Assembly: GCF_014892575.1 (NCBI RefSeq)
Contig: NZ_JADBGI010000011.1
Coordinates: 124,293-188,292, forward strand
DNA: 64,000 nt
Origin: Nocardiopsis coralli
GTDB taxonomy: Bacteria > Actinomycetota > Actinomycetes > Streptosporangiales > Streptosporangiaceae
Direction of reading: 5' to 3'
The notes under the pieces are model-generated. The model had not been told where the DNA came from. It saw only the letters and a list, made by a program, of their open reading frames with translations, and made no database searches. The stretch's first letter is position 1. The number at the start of each line of letters is the position of its first letter. Of this stretch, positions 45,764 to 55,358 are shown piece by piece. A program made the translations under genes and the position numbers.

Positions 45764-47362
45764 CTAGGCGGTGACCAGGTCGCGGCGTCCGAACCCGGCC
45801 AGACCCGCCGCCCCGGCCACGAGCACCGCCCCCAGGAACAGCAGGAACGGCGCCGTCTCGAAACCGTCCATCGGGAGCGCGGGCAGGATCTCGAACGCGC
45901 TCGCCCGCATGGCAGCGTCGGGCAACCCGAGCAGCGCCCCGAGCATGGTCGCGAACACGCTGTAACCCAGCCACACCCACACGAGCGGGATCCACCGCGG
46001 AACCGTGCCGAACAGCAGCGCCACGAGCGCCCCGAAGGCCAGCGCCGCCGGGAGCCCGGCCAGGGAAGCCTCGACCATCCGCCCGGCCCACCCGCCGTCC
46101 TCCAGCGTCACCGCGGCGCCCAGCCCCAGGCCGAGGCCGCCGACCACCGTGACCAGCGCCGTGGCCGCCGCGGCGACCAGGAGCGCGGTACCCATCCAGC
46201 GCGTGCGGCCCACGGCGGTGGCCAGCACCATCTCGGCCCGCCCGGCGCTCTCCTCCGCGCGGGTCCGCAGCACCGACAGCGCCCCGAACGCGCCGGCGCC
46301 CATGAGCACGTACAGCCCGATGGTGCCGAGGAAACCGCCGACCAGGTCGTCGGTGTCGCCGCCCAGGATCACCGCGAGGTCCGGGTTGGAATCGATCATC
46401 GACTCCACCTCCGGCGCGAGCGTCCCGAACGACAGCGCGAGCACGAACACCGCGGCCGACCACGTGAGCACCGCACCGCGCTGCTGGTGCAGGTGCAGGG
46501 CGAACATCCCGCGCAGCAAGGGCCCGGCACCGGACGGCCCCGGACGGGTGGCCACCAGGCCCGCGCCGAGGTCGCGCCGGCCCGCCAGGGTGTGGGCGAC
46601 GGCGAACAGCACCGCGGCGGCGGCCGGGTACAGCGCCAGCGGCCACCACTCGAGCCCGTCGAAGGGCCTGGCCTGCTGCACCCACGCGAACGGCGACAGC
46701 CACGAGAGCGCGTTGCCGCCGGGCTCGGAGACGTCCCCGACCACACGGGCCATGAAGAGCACCCCGACCACCAGGAAGGCCGTGCCCGCCGCGGTCCGGC
46801 CGTGCTCGGAGATCTGTGTGCACACCGCGGCCACGGCGGCGAAGACCACCCCGGCCAGCCCGATCCCCAGCCCGTAGGCGAAGGAGTCGGCCGCCGCGAG
46901 CCCGTAACCGGCCATCGATGCGAAGATCAGCGCCCCGATGAGCAGGTCCGCGGCCGCGGCGGTGATCAGGGCCGACGCCGGTTGGGCGCCCGAGCCCACG
47001 GGCGCCGCCCGCAGGAGTTCGGCCCGGCCGCTCTCCTCCTCGGCCCGCGTGTGGCGCACCACGTGCAGCACGTTGAACACCGCCAGCGCGATGAGCAGCG
47101 TCATGGTCAGCTCGTTCACCAGCATCGGGCCGAGCTGGTAGTCGTCGAGGCCGTACCCGGGCCCGCCGAAGACGATCCCGGTCGGGGTGTCCATGAGCGC
47201 GGCCCGGCCCTGGCGCTCTGCGTCGGTGGTGAACATGTCGTCCAGGGCGGGCACGGACGCGGCGACCGTGGCCGCCAGCGCGATCACCCACACCGACAGG
47301 CGCAGGCGGTCCCGGCGCAGGACGAATCGGATCAGGTTCCCGGTTCCCGCGAAGGCGTTCAT
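45764..47362 (-). CDS. ABC exporter permease, two fused halves
   Basis: 532 residues with about twelve membrane helices arranged as two similar halves (each containing an [15 protein letters not shown] or [16 protein letters not shown] segment between helices). This duplicated layout is typical of actinobacterial multidrug or polyketide exporter permeases. ATG 47362 overlaps the ATPase stop (ATGA). With the adjacent ATPase and a TetR-family repressor it forms a classic self-regulated drug-export locus. The substrate is unknown. Confidence 0.88.
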   Translation of the reverse strand: MNAFAGTGNLIRFVLRRDRLRLSVWVIALAATVAASVPALDDMFTTDAERQGRAALMDTPTGIVFGGPGYGLDDYQLGPMLVNELTMTLLIALAVFNVLHVVRHTRAEEESGRAELLRAAPVGSGAQPASALITAAAADLLIGALIFASMAGYGLAAADSFAYGLGIGLAGVVFAAVAAVCTQISEHGRTAAGTAFLVVGVLFMARVVGDVSEPGGNALSWLSPFAWVQQARPFDGLEWWPLALYPAAAAVLFAVAHTLAGRRDLGAGLVATRPGPSGAGPLLRGMFALHLHQQRGAVLTWSAAVFVLALSFGTLAPEVESMIDSNPDLAVILGGDTDDLVGGFLGTIGLYVLMGAGAFGALSVLRTRAEESAGRAEMVLATAVGRTRWMGTALLVAAAATALVTVVGGLGLGLGAAVTLEDGGWAGRMVEASLAGLPAALAFGALVALLFGTVPRWIPLVWVWLGYSVFATMLGALLGLPDAAMRASAFEILPALPMDGFETAPFLLFLGAVLVAGAAGLAGFGRRDLVTA

Positions 47363-48300
47363 GAGGTCCCACCCCCGTGGCCGCTCCCGGCACCGGCCGG
47401 TGCCTCGCCGTAGTGGCGCATGAACAGCTGCTCGAGCGAGGGCGGGTTGCTCACCAGGGAACGCACGCCCAGCGAGGACAGGTGCCGCACGACGCCGTCG
47501 AGGTGGTCGTGGTCGGCGTCGAGGGTGACCCGGTCCCCGTCCACGGTCAGGTCGTGCACCCCGGTCACGTCCGCCAGGCCGGCCGGATCGCCGTCGACGG
47601 TCGCGCGCACCGACGAGCGGGTCAGGTGCCGCAGGTCGTCCAGGGTTCCGGACTCCACCGTGCGCCCCTGCCGGATGATGGTGACGGTGTCGCACAGCTT
47701 CTCCACCTCCGACAGGATGTGGCTGGACAGCAGCACCGTGCGCCCCTCCGCCTTGGCCTCCAGCACACACTCGGTGAAGACCGCCTCCATGAGCGGGTCC
47801 AGGCCCGAGGTCGGCTCGTCCAGGATCAGCAGTTCCGCCCGGGACGCCAGCGCGGCCACGAGCGCGACCTTCTGCCGGTTGCCCTTGGAGTAGGTGCGGG
47901 CCTTCTTGGACGGGTCGAGCTCGAAGCGTTCGGTGAAGGCGCGGACCCGGTCGCGGTCCAGGCCGCCGCGCAGGCGTCCGAGCAGGTCGACGGCCTGTCC
48001 ACCGCTGAGGTTGGGCCACAGGGACACGTCGCCCGGAACGTAGGCCAGCCGCCGGTGCAGCGCCACCGCGTCGCGCCAGGGGTCGCCGCCGAGCAGGCGC
48101 ACCCGCCCGGCGTCGGCCCGCAGCAGGCCCAGCAGGATCCGGATGGTCGTGGACTTGCCCGAGCCGTTGGGGCCGAGGAACCCGGCCACCTGCCCGGTGC
48201 GCACGGTGAGGTCGAGCCCGTCGAGGGCCCGGAAGCGGCCGAAGCTCTTGTCGACGCCGCGCACGTCGACGGCGGTCGGATCGGTCATCGCTGTGGACAT
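47359..48300 (-). CDS. ABC exporter ATPase
   Basis: 313 residues. Walker A is [13 protein letters not shown], the signature is the variant [15 protein letters not shown], Walker B is [16 protein letters not shown], and the H-loop is LSSHIL. The last 80 residues form a DrrA-like C-terminal domain that ends [10 protein letters not shown]. The YSKGN signature is common in this exporter group and not a defect. It is transcribed between the TetR-family gene and the permease, overlapping the latter by four bases. Confidence 0.93.
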   Translation of the reverse strand: MSTAMTDPTAVDVRGVDKSFGRFRALDGLDLTVRTGQVAGFLGPNGSGKSTTIRILLGLLRADAGRVRLLGGDPWRDAVALHRRLAYVPGDVSLWPNLSGGQAVDLLGRLRGGLDRDRVRAFTERFELDPSKKARTYSKGNRQKVALVAALASRAELLILDEPTSGLDPLMEAVFTECVLEAKAEGRTVLLSSHILSEVEKLCDTVTIIRQGRTVESGTLDDLRHLTRSSVRATVDGDPAGLADVTGVHDLTVDGDRVTLDADHDHLDGVVRHLSSLGVRSLVSNPPSLEQLFMRHYGEAPAGAGSGHGGGTS

Positions 48301-48318
48301 GGTGACTCCGTTCGGTCG

Positions 48319-48993
48319 TCAGTCGTCGCCGGTCCCGGTGCCGCCCTCGTCGCCGGCCCCTCCGCCGGCGTGGGCGACGTAGGTGTCCAGGAGCGTGCGG
48401 TCGAGGAGCACGGGCTCGGTGTAGGACTCCAGCGCCGGGAGCATGTACGCCTCGATCCACTCCTGCATCACCTGACCGAAGTCGGGTTCGGCGCCGGTGT
48501 GGTGCAGGGTCGTGTGCAGCATGAGCGAACCGAGGGCGCTCGAGGTCAGGTAGCGGGCCCGGGCGGCGGGGTCGCGGCTGGACGCGACGGTCCCGGCCTC
48601 CACCCCGACGGCCATGAAGCGTTCGACGTCCTCGACCATCAGCTCGAAGAAGTCGGCCGCCAGGACCCCGCCGGACTGCAGCGAGCGCAGCACGTAACCG
48701 AGCACGGGCCCGTACTGCTCGATCTCCGCCATCTGCTGGAGCATGAACGCTCCGGAGGCCTCCTCGACGGTCTGGGTCTTGACCTCGGTGATGACGCCGC
48801 GCACGTGGGTGTCGCACTCCTCGCGCAGCCGCGCCTTGCTCCCGAAGTGGTGGATGACCAGGCCGGGGGAGACGCCGGCGTGCTCGGCGATGGTGCGGAC
48901 CGAGACCGAGAACCCTTCGCGTGCGAAGCACTCCACGGCACCGTCGCGGATGCGGGCCCTTGTGGTGAGGTCGCCCCTCGATGCTGAACTCAT
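48319..48993 (-). CDS. TetR-family transcriptional regulator
   Basis: About 224 residues. An HTH is at about 13-58 (RARIRDGAVECFAREGFSVSVRTIAEHAGVSPGLVIHHFGSK), followed by a helical ligand domain with FFELMVEDVERF. It probably represses the ABC exporter genes directly downstream (18 bases). ATG 48993 is supported by the HTH position. The inverted repeat TGAAC-TCAT-GTTCA covers the start codon, consistent with autoregulation. Confidence 0.9.
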   Translation of the reverse strand: MSSASRGDLTTRARIRDGAVECFAREGFSVSVRTIAEHAGVSPGLVIHHFGSKARLREECDTHVRGVITEVKTQTVEEASGAFMLQQMAEIEQYGPVLGYVLRSLQSGGVLAADFFELMVEDVERFMAVGVEAGTVASSRDPAARARYLTSSALGSLMLHTTLHHTGAEPDFGQVMQEWIEAYMLPALESYTEPVLLDRTLLDTYVAHAGGGAGDEGGTGTGDD

Positions 48994-49018
48994 GTTCAAT
49001 ACATTAAACGCATGTTCA
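48985..49018. promoter_or_regulatory. TetR operator candidate over the start codon
   Basis: TGAAC-TCAT-GTTCA (48985-48998) is an inverted repeat spanning the TetR ATG. A second CATGTTCA lies at 49011-49018, 20 bases from the first. The intervening DNA is AT-rich and promoter-like on the minus strand. Binding would block the start of tetR and exporter transcription. Confidence 0.6.
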
Positions 49019-49137
49019 GGCTGCTGGCAAGGGTGTGGCCGGACGCGGCCGTACACTCGGGGCACGGCGCCCCCGGGAGAGTGCCCTCTGTCGAGGTGGC
49101 CCGCGGGTGCCGCCGACACCGACGAGGAGAGGCACCG

Positions 49138-49947
49138 ATGACGCAGGTAGCGGTCGCGCAGTTCGCCCCCGGCGAGGACAAGGACGAGAACGCCCGTTCG
49201 GTGGCGCAGTTGACCGCGCGTGCCGCGGCCGAGGGCGCCGAGGTCGTGCTCCTGCCCGAGTACGCCATGTTCACCGCCTCCCGCACCGACCGGCGCTACG
49301 TCGAGGCGGCCGAGCCCCTGGACGGCCCCTTCGTCTCAGCCGCTGCCGAGACCGCCCGGCGCGAGGGTGTGCACGTGGTCCTGGGTGTGAACGAGGCGGA
49401 GAAGGGCGAGGAGGCCACCCACTTCAACAACACCCTGGTGGCGCTCTCCCCGCAGGGCGAGCGGGTCGCGCTCTACCGCAAGATCCACCTCTACGACGCC
49501 TTCGGGGTGCGCGAGTCCGAGGTGGTCGCCCCCGGGGCCATCGAGGAGCCGGAGACCTTCACCGTCGGTGACGTCACCTTCGGCCTGCAGACCTGCTACG
49601 ACCTGCGCTTTCCCGAGGTGACGCGGCGCATCGCCGACGCCGGGGTGCACGTCCTGCTCCTGGCCGCCCAGTGGGTGCCCGGCCCGCTCAAGGAGGACCA
49701 CTGGCGCACGCTGGCCCGGGCCCGCGCGATCGAGAACACCGTCTACGTGGCCGCGGCCGGGCAGCCGGCGCCCAGGGGCGCGGGCAACAGCATGGTCATC
49801 GATCCCATGGGGACCGCCGTCTCCGCCCTGGGGGAGGAGACCTTCGCGGTGAGCACCGCCCGGGTTTCGGCCAGCAGGGTCGACGAGGTTCGGGTCACGA
49901 ACCCGGCCCTGGAGATGCGCCGATTCTCGGTGATCCCGAACGGGTAG
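49138..49947 (+). CDS. Nitrilase-superfamily carbon-nitrogen hydrolase
   Basis: 269 residues with the complete Glu-Lys-Cys triad: Glu in VVLLPEYAMF (about 40), Lys in ALYRKIHLYDAFG (about 116) and Cys in LQTCYDLRFPE (about 152). The layout resembles the NIT/omega-amidase branch that hydrolyses deaminated glutathione or omega-amides. A substrate cannot be fixed. ATG 49138 has GGAGAGG upstream; the open frame to 49012 overlaps the tetR promoter region. Confidence 0.92.
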   Translation: MTQVAVAQFAPGEDKDENARSVAQLTARAAAEGAEVVLLPEYAMFTASRTDRRYVEAAEPLDGPFVSAAAETARREGVHVVLGVNEAEKGEEATHFNNTLVALSPQGERVALYRKIHLYDAFGVRESEVVAPGAIEEPETFTVGDVTFGLQTCYDLRFPEVTRRIADAGVHVLLLAAQWVPGPLKEDHWRTLARARAIENTVYVAAAGQPAPRGAGNSMVIDPMGTAVSALGEETFAVSTARVSASRVDEVRVTNPALEMRRFSVIPNG

Positions 49948-50174
49948 ATCCGTGCATTAACGGGTAGTCCCGGGGAGGAAATTCGGACAAATAGTGCGTA
50001 TTTTCCCTGGCCTCAAGGGGCTTCCCAGGGTTCATTACTAAGGGTTATGCTTTCCAAGCACGGAGTGATTTGGATCGGTCCACACCCTTCCAGGTGCTGA
50101 GTGCACCTGAACGAAAATGAGCCGGTGGTAATCGGCCCGCCAGACTGTCCTAAACCACGGGGGGAGCAGGGACA

Positions 50175-50438
50175 TTGCGCGGAACGAGCACGTTGTGCGA
50201 ACCGGACACGGGGTCCGGCGGTACAACAGACCTCTACGTCTACGACCCGGAAACGTTGAGCGCGGCGCAGTGCATGGGGGATGCCTGCGCCGTGTGCCAC
50301 GTCCAGTGGCCGCGGCCCCGAACGGTCCTGGGGTCGCTGCCGGACGGGGCCGGGGTCCTGGGGTGCGGCGAATGCGCCGAGCTCATGGGGTTGGCCCCGC
50401 GCTCGCGTGCGGGCCACGCGCTCACGGCCGTGCGTTGA
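50175..50438 (+). CDS. Small zinc-ribbon-like protein
   Basis: 87 residues with two Cys pairs, CAVCH (about residues 38-42) and CGEC (about 64-67), spaced 23 residues apart like a zinc ribbon. YDPETLSAAQCMGDACAVCHVQWPRPR is the recognisable core. TTG 50175 has a GGGGGGAGCAGGG ribosome site just upstream. I have a weak memory of similar small proteins in streptomycetes but no function. A GC hairpin terminator follows. Upstream bases 49948-50174 are AT-enriched, with a possible TATGCT -10 at 50046-50051. Confidence 0.6.
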   Translation: MRGTSTLCEPDTGSGGTTDLYVYDPETLSAAQCMGDACAVCHVQWPRPRTVLGSLPDGAGVLGCGECAELMGLAPRSRAGHALTAVR

Positions 50439-50474
50439 CGGTGTGAGGCGCAGCCCGCAGTGGGCGGAAGAAGG

Positions 50475-50517
50475 GCCGTGTCCCGGCCCCCGGGGGAGCC
50501 GGGGACCGGGACACGGC
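50475..50517. terminator. 12-bp hairpin terminator between the zinc-ribbon gene and mmsA
   Basis: GCCGTGTCCCGG (50475-50486) and CCGGGACACGGC (50506-50517) are perfect reverse complements, with a second small stem in the loop. It lies between convergent genes. Bases 50518-50677 show nothing else. Confidence 0.75.
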
Positions 50518-50677
50518 TGTGGGCACACCCGCTTCCATGGGGAGGAGGGGAATTGAGCGTGCCTCTCCGGGATGGACCGAGGGGCGCCCGCGTGGGCGCA
50601 CGACCACAACAATACTGCGTGTGGTGCGCCACAGACCCACCGTGAGGCAGATTCGGCCGGATTTTCCGGCGCAGGGC

Positions 50678-52186
50678 TCACCCGTTGGTCGGAAAACCCA
50701 GGTCCACACCGTCGGACGGACGCTTCGACGGGTCCGACCAGCGGGCCGTGACCGCCTTGGTCCTGGTGTAGAAGTGCACACCCTCGGTCCCGTGCACGTG
50801 GGAGTCGCCGAACAGCGACTGCTTCCAGCCCCCGAACGAGTAGTAGGCCATCGGCACCGGGATCGGGACGTTGATCCCTACCATCCCCACCTGCACCTCG
50901 TTCTGGAAACGCCGCGCGGCGCCCCCGTCCTTGGTGAAGACCGCCGTGCCGTTGCCGTAGGGGTTGTCGTCCACGAGCTGCAGCGCCTCCTCGTAACCGC
51001 TCACCCGCACCACGCTCAGGACCGGACCGAAGATCTCGTCGCGGTAGCAGGCCATCGAGGACGTGACGTGGTCGAGCAGCGACGGGCCCAGCCAGAAACC
51101 CTCCGTGGCCCCGCCCAGCACCGGGTGCACCCGGCCGTCCACCGCCAGCGTGGCGCCTTCCTCGACCCCCGACTCCAGGTACGAGGCGACCTTGTCGCGG
51201 TGCTCGCGGGTCACGAGCGGCCCCATCTCGCTGCGGTCGTCGTCGCCCGGCCCCACCAACAGGCGCGAGACCCTTTCGCGGATGCGCGCCACGAGTTCGT
51301 CGGCGACCGAGTCCACGACCGCGACGGCGGAGATGGCCATGCACCGCTCGCCGGCCGACCCGAACCCGGCCGAGACCGCCGCGTCCGCCGCCTGGTCCAG
51401 GTCGGCGTCGGGCAGCACGACCATGTGGTTCTTCGCGCCGCCGAGCGCCTGCACACGCTTCCCGTGGTCGGCGGCGGTGCGGTACACGTACCGGGCGATG
51501 GGCGTGGAACCGACGAAGCTCACCGCGGCCACGTCCCGGTGCTCGAGCAGCGCGTCGACCGCGGTCTTGTCGCCGTGGACCACGTTGAACACACCCTCGG
51601 GCAGGCCCGCCTCGGCCCACAACCCGGCCAGCAGCAGCGACGCCGAGGGGTCCTTCTCGCTCGGCTTGAGCACGAACGTGTTCCCGCACGCGATCGCCAC
51701 AGGGAACATCCACAGCGGCACCATCGCCGGGAAGTTGAACGGCGTGATGCCCACCGCCACCCCGACCGGCTGGTGCACCGACCACGCGTCCACCCCGCGC
51801 GAGACGTTCTCGGAGAACCCGCCCTTGAGCAGGTGCGGGATCCCGCAGGCGAAGTCGACGACCTCCAGGCCGCGCTCGACCTCGCCCAGGGCGTCGGAGA
51901 AGACCTTGCCGTGCTCGGAACTGATGGCCGCGGCCAGCTTCTCCCGGTCGCGGTTCAGCAGTTCACGGAAGCGGAAGAGGGTCTTGACGCGCTGCGACAG
52001 CGGGGTGTCGCGCCAACCCGGGAAAGCGGCCCGCGCGGCCGCCACCGCCGCGTCGACGTCCTTGGGTCCGGCCATCTCGACCTCGCCGGTGATCTGGCCC
52101 GAGGCAGGGTTGTACACCGGTGCCCGGCGGCCGTCCGCGCTCTCCTGCGGGGCCCCGCCGATCCAGTGGGTGACGTGCTTGTCCAT
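50678..52186 (-). CDS. mmsA: CoA-acylating methylmalonate-semialdehyde dehydrogenase
   Basis: About 502 residues, aldehyde-dehydrogenase superfamily. Family features are ITPFNFPAMVPLWMFPVAIACGNTFVLKPSE, LGGAKNHMVVLPDADLD, and the catalytic Cys in GSAGERCMAIS (about residue 283). The Pro-Phe-Asn-Phe-Pro and Glu-Arg-Cys-Met blocks are typical of MmsA/IolA. It converts methylmalonate or malonate semialdehyde plus CoA and NAD to propionyl- or acetyl-CoA. ATG 52186 is preferred over GTG 52207. It is downstream of an omega-aminotransferase that can make its substrate. Confidence 0.96.
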   Translation of the reverse strand: MDKHVTHWIGGAPQESADGRRAPVYNPASGQITGEVEMAGPKDVDAAVAAARAAFPGWRDTPLSQRVKTLFRFRELLNRDREKLAAAISSEHGKVFSDALGEVERGLEVVDFACGIPHLLKGGFSENVSRGVDAWSVHQPVGVAVGITPFNFPAMVPLWMFPVAIACGNTFVLKPSEKDPSASLLLAGLWAEAGLPEGVFNVVHGDKTAVDALLEHRDVAAVSFVGSTPIARYVYRTAADHGKRVQALGGAKNHMVVLPDADLDQAADAAVSAGFGSAGERCMAISAVAVVDSVADELVARIRERVSRLLVGPGDDDRSEMGPLVTREHRDKVASYLESGVEEGATLAVDGRVHPVLGGATEGFWLGPSLLDHVTSSMACYRDEIFGPVLSVVRVSGYEEALQLVDDNPYGNGTAVFTKDGGAARRFQNEVQVGMVGINVPIPVPMAYYSFGGWKQSLFGDSHVHGTEGVHFYTRTKAVTARWSDPSKRPSDGVDLGFPTNG

Positions 52187-52223
52187 GGTGTGGTGTCCTC
52201 GCTTCACGTGGGGTGATGGGGGT

Positions 52224-53516
52224 TCAGGACGCGGCGCCGGCGTCGACCGCGCGCACGGCGTCCAGGAGGATGTCGCGGCCCTCGGCGGCGTCGGCGTCCG
52301 ACAGCGTCAGCGGCGGGGCCATGCGCAGGACGTTGCCCTGGAGCCCGCCCTTGCCGACCAGCAGCCCCCGCTCGCGCGCGGCCTCGAGCACCTGCCCGGC
52401 CAGCGCGGGGGAGGGGGCGCCGGTGGCGGGGTCGGCCATCTCGATCGCGAACATCAGGCCCTTGCCGCGCACGTCCTTGACCGAGTCCAGCTCGCGCAGG
52501 GCCAGGATCCCGTCCAGCAGGGTGGTGCCCTGGCGCAGTGCGTTGGACTGCAGGTCGTGGTCGAGCACGTACTTCAGGGTCGCGCGGGCCGCGGCGGTGG
52601 AGACCGGGTTCCCGCCGAAAGTGGCCACACCCAGGGCCGGCAGGCCGTCCATGAGGTCGCCGCGTGCGACCACGCCGCCGATCGCGAACCCGTTGCCCAG
52701 GCCCTTGGCGAAGGTCATCGCGTCCGGGGTCACGCCGTGGTTGTCGATGCCGAAGAACCCGGTCCCGGTGCGGCCCCACCCGGTCTGGACCTCGTCGGAG
52801 ATCATGAGGATCCCGTGCTCGTCCAGGACCTCCTTGTACGCGCCCAGGAGCCCGTCCGGCGGCATCTGGAACCCGTTCACCCCCTGCACCGGCTCGGCGA
52901 TCATGCACGCGACCTTCGGGGACGCGGTGGCGAGCACGTCACGCAGATCGGCCACGCACGCGTCGATGTACTCGCGGTCGGACATGTGCCGGAACGCGGG
53001 GGAGGCGTGGTCGGTGCCGTGCAGGTAGTGCACGTTCAGCGGCGACAGCGACGAGTTCTTCCACGCCCGGTTCCCGGTCACCGCGACCGTGCCGAAGGAA
53101 CGCCCGTGGTAGCTCCCGCGCAGCGCCAGCACCTCGTCGCTGCCGCGCGCGTGGGTGGCCAGGAGCAGGGCGGTCTCGTTGGCCTCGGTGCCGGAGTTGG
53201 TGAAGAAGACCTTCGCGTCGGGGATGCCCGACAGCTCGGCGATCTGCTCGGCGAGTTCGACCTGGTGGCGGATGAGGTAGAGGGTGGAGGTGTGCGCGAC
53301 CCCCGTCGCGATCTGGGCCTCGACCGCCTCGCGTACCTCGGCCACGTCGTAGCCGAGCATGTTGGTCACGATCCCGGTGAAGAAGTCCAGGTAGGAGCTG
53401 CCTTCGGCGTCGGTGACACGCGAACCCTTGCCGCCGGTGATCTCCAGCGGCGACTCGTAGTAGAGGGGCATCCAGGAGGGCAGGACCGCGCGGTGGCGCG
53501 AGTGAAGTTCCGACAT
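52224..53516 (-). CDS. Class III (omega) aminotransferase, beta-alanine/3-aminoisobutyrate type
   Basis: 430 residues with all class-III blocks: FFTNSGTEANETALLLA, RGSYHGRSFGTVAVTG, MIAEPVQGVNGFQMPP, ISDEVQTGWGRTGTGFFGI (the cofactor Asp is in the ISDEVQ strand), and the Schiff-base Lys in FAKGLGNGF (about 272). Candidate substrates are beta-alanine, 3-aminoisobutyrate or 4-aminobutyrate. Since the next gene is mmsA, beta-alanine or 3-aminoisobutyrate fits best. The start codon is 83 bases from a divergent PucR-family gene, whose palindromic sites probably control both. Confidence 0.93.
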   Translation of the reverse strand: MSELHSRHRAVLPSWMPLYYESPLEITGGKGSRVTDAEGSSYLDFFTGIVTNMLGYDVAEVREAVEAQIATGVAHTSTLYLIRHQVELAEQIAELSGIPDAKVFFTNSGTEANETALLLATHARGSDEVLALRGSYHGRSFGTVAVTGNRAWKNSSLSPLNVHYLHGTDHASPAFRHMSDREYIDACVADLRDVLATASPKVACMIAEPVQGVNGFQMPPDGLLGAYKEVLDEHGILMISDEVQTGWGRTGTGFFGIDNHGVTPDAMTFAKGLGNGFAIGGVVARGDLMDGLPALGVATFGGNPVSTAAARATLKYVLDHDLQSNALRQGTTLLDGILALRELDSVKDVRGKGLMFAIEMADPATGAPSPALAGQVLEAARERGLLVGKGGLQGNVLRMAPPLTLSDADAAEGRDILLDAVRAVDAGAAS

Positions 53517-53558
53517 GGCCCCAGTCTCGCCCGGCCTTCCCGCCTTGGCCAGAACCAC

Positions 53559-53597
53559 CATGTTGACAACATGCTGGGCGGATTTACATCCTGTAAA
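53559..53597. promoter_or_regulatory. Two palindromes in the aminotransferase/PucR divergent promoter
   Basis: CATGTTG-A-CAACATG (53559-53573) and TTTACA-TCC-TGTAAA (53583-53597) are each perfect dyads with centres 24 bases apart, close to two helical turns. The first contains TTGACA, a consensus -35. The second ends one base before GTG 53599. They are likely operators for the PucR-family activator. Confidence 0.7.
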
Positions 53598-53598
53598 G

Positions 53599-55203
53599 GT
53601 GCTACCCACCCTCGCCGAGGTACTCGAACTTCCCGCCCTCCGACGTGCCCGGCCCCGTGTGGTCGTGGGTCGCGACCGCCTCGACGTCCCCGTGCGCTGG
53701 GTCCACATCGCCGAGGTCACCGACCTGGCCCACCTGCTGCGCGGCGGTGAACTCGTGCTCAGCACCGGGATCGCCATGCCGGACGACCCCGACGCCCTGC
53801 GCCGCTACATCGACGACCTCGCCGCCGCCGGGGCCAGCGGCATCGCCGTCGAACTCGGCCGCAAGTATCACGCCGAGCTCCCCGAGGCCTTCCGCGAGGC
53901 GGCCCGCTCGGCCGGGCTCCCCGTCGTCCTGCTCGACCGCGAGGCGCGCTTCGTCGAGATCACCGAGGCCGTGCACGTGCGCGTGGTCAACGAACAGCTC
54001 GAGGAACTGCGCGAGTCCGACCGCCTGCACTCCGTCTTCACCCAGCTCTCGGTCGAGGGCGCCGACAGCGGGCGCATCCTCGCCGAGGTCGCCCGCATCT
54101 CCGGCTGCCCCGTGGTGCTGGAGAACCTCAGCCACCAGGTGCTGGCCTGCGACCTCAACGGCGAGGACCCCGGAACCCTGTTGACCTCCTGGGAGAGCCG
54201 CTCACGGGCGGTGCGCACCGGCAGCCGCACCGTCCACGTGCCCTCCAGCGGCTGGCTGGTCACCACCGTGGGCGCCCGCGGGCAGGACTGGGGCCGCCTG
54301 GTGCTGGTCGCCGGCGCCGCGCCCACCCGCAGCCGCCGCATGCTCGTCGAACGCGCCGCCACCACCCTCGCCCTGGGGCGCCTGCTCGAACGCCACCAGG
54401 AGAGCCTGGAACGCCAGACCCACCGCACGATCATCGCCGGCATCCTCGACCGCGCCTACTCCGACCCCGAGGAGGCCCTCGTGCGCGCCCGCGCGGTCGG
54501 GGTGCCCCTGCAGGGACGCGAACTCGTCGGCCTCGTCCTGCGCCTGCGCGAGGGCGGGACCGGCCTGGCCGCCGAGGCCCGCCTGTCCGACACCGCCGAG
54601 GGCGCCGCCCGGGCCTGCCGCGAACTGCGCCTGTCCGCCCTGGTCGGTTCCCTCGACGACCTGCGCGTGGGCATCCTGCTCGCCCTGCCCGACCGCGGCC
54701 GTCTCGAGGCCACGCTCCACATGCTCGCCGACCGGGTCCACAGCACGCTCGGCGGCAGCGCGGTCCTGGCCGTGGGCTCGACCGCGGAAGGGGTGCGTGA
54801 GGTCCGGCGCTCCTTCCTCGAAGCGCGCCAGGTCGGCGACGTCGCCCTGCGCCAGAGCGACCGCCGCCCCTTCTACCGCCTGCCCGACCTGCACCTGCGC
54901 GGGCTCCTGCACCTGTTCCGCGAGGACGAGCGCCTGCAGACCTACGTCGAACGCGAGCTCGGCCCGCTCCTGGAGTACGACGACCGGCACGGCGGCGACC
55001 TCACCGAGATGCTCCGCCACTACCTCGACTCCGGGCGGAACAAGGCCCGCGCCGCCGCCCGCGCCCACCTGTCGCGCCCCGCGTTCTACGACCGCCTGCG
55101 CCGTATCGCCAACGTGCTGGACGCGGACCTGGAGTCGGTGGAGACCTCCCTGTCCCTGCACGTGGCGCTGTGGTCCCTGGACGCCCTGCGCGACGCCCCC
55201 TGA
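53599..55203 (+). CDS. PucR-family transcriptional regulator
   Basis: About 534 residues. An N-terminal PucR domain (about 1-120: LPTLAEVLELPALRRARPRVVVG and GGELVLSTGIAM) is followed by a GAF-like middle with a GGDEF-like fold (RTIIAGILDRAYSDPEEALVRARAVG). The C-terminus has an HTH_30 domain (YLDSGRNKARAAARAHLSRPAFYDRLRRI). PucR proteins respond to nitrogen compounds such as allantoin, GABA or proline. GTG 53599 is preferred; it sits right after a palindrome and no ribosome site is seen. Divergent from the aminotransferase-mmsA operon, it is the probable regulator. Confidence 0.9.
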   Translation: MLPTLAEVLELPALRRARPRVVVGRDRLDVPVRWVHIAEVTDLAHLLRGGELVLSTGIAMPDDPDALRRYIDDLAAAGASGIAVELGRKYHAELPEAFREAARSAGLPVVLLDREARFVEITEAVHVRVVNEQLEELRESDRLHSVFTQLSVEGADSGRILAEVARISGCPVVLENLSHQVLACDLNGEDPGTLLTSWESRSRAVRTGSRTVHVPSSGWLVTTVGARGQDWGRLVLVAGAAPTRSRRMLVERAATTLALGRLLERHQESLERQTHRTIIAGILDRAYSDPEEALVRARAVGVPLQGRELVGLVLRLREGGTGLAAEARLSDTAEGAARACRELRLSALVGSLDDLRVGILLALPDRGRLEATLHMLADRVHSTLGGSAVLAVGSTAEGVREVRRSFLEARQVGDVALRQSDRRPFYRLPDLHLRGLLHLFREDERLQTYVERELGPLLEYDDRHGGDLTEMLRHYLDSGRNKARAAARAHLSRPAFYDRLRRIANVLDADLESVETSLSLHVALWSLDALRDAP

Positions 55204-55358
55204 CCCGCAGTTCCCCGACCGCGCCCCGGCCCGTCCCGTAAATGGCGGGCACCGGTTTTCCCGTTCCCCGGGTCCCCGGCCGCACCGTCCACGACAATGG
55301 AGCGGATCCGGACTTTGAGTAATCACCCGATCACCCGGTCGGGTGTGGGGGAGCGACT

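Noticed and set aside
47881-47920. Variant ABC signature YSKGNRQK instead of LSGGQ
   Set aside because: This form is common in actinobacterial drug-export ATPases as I know them, so it is not a defect.
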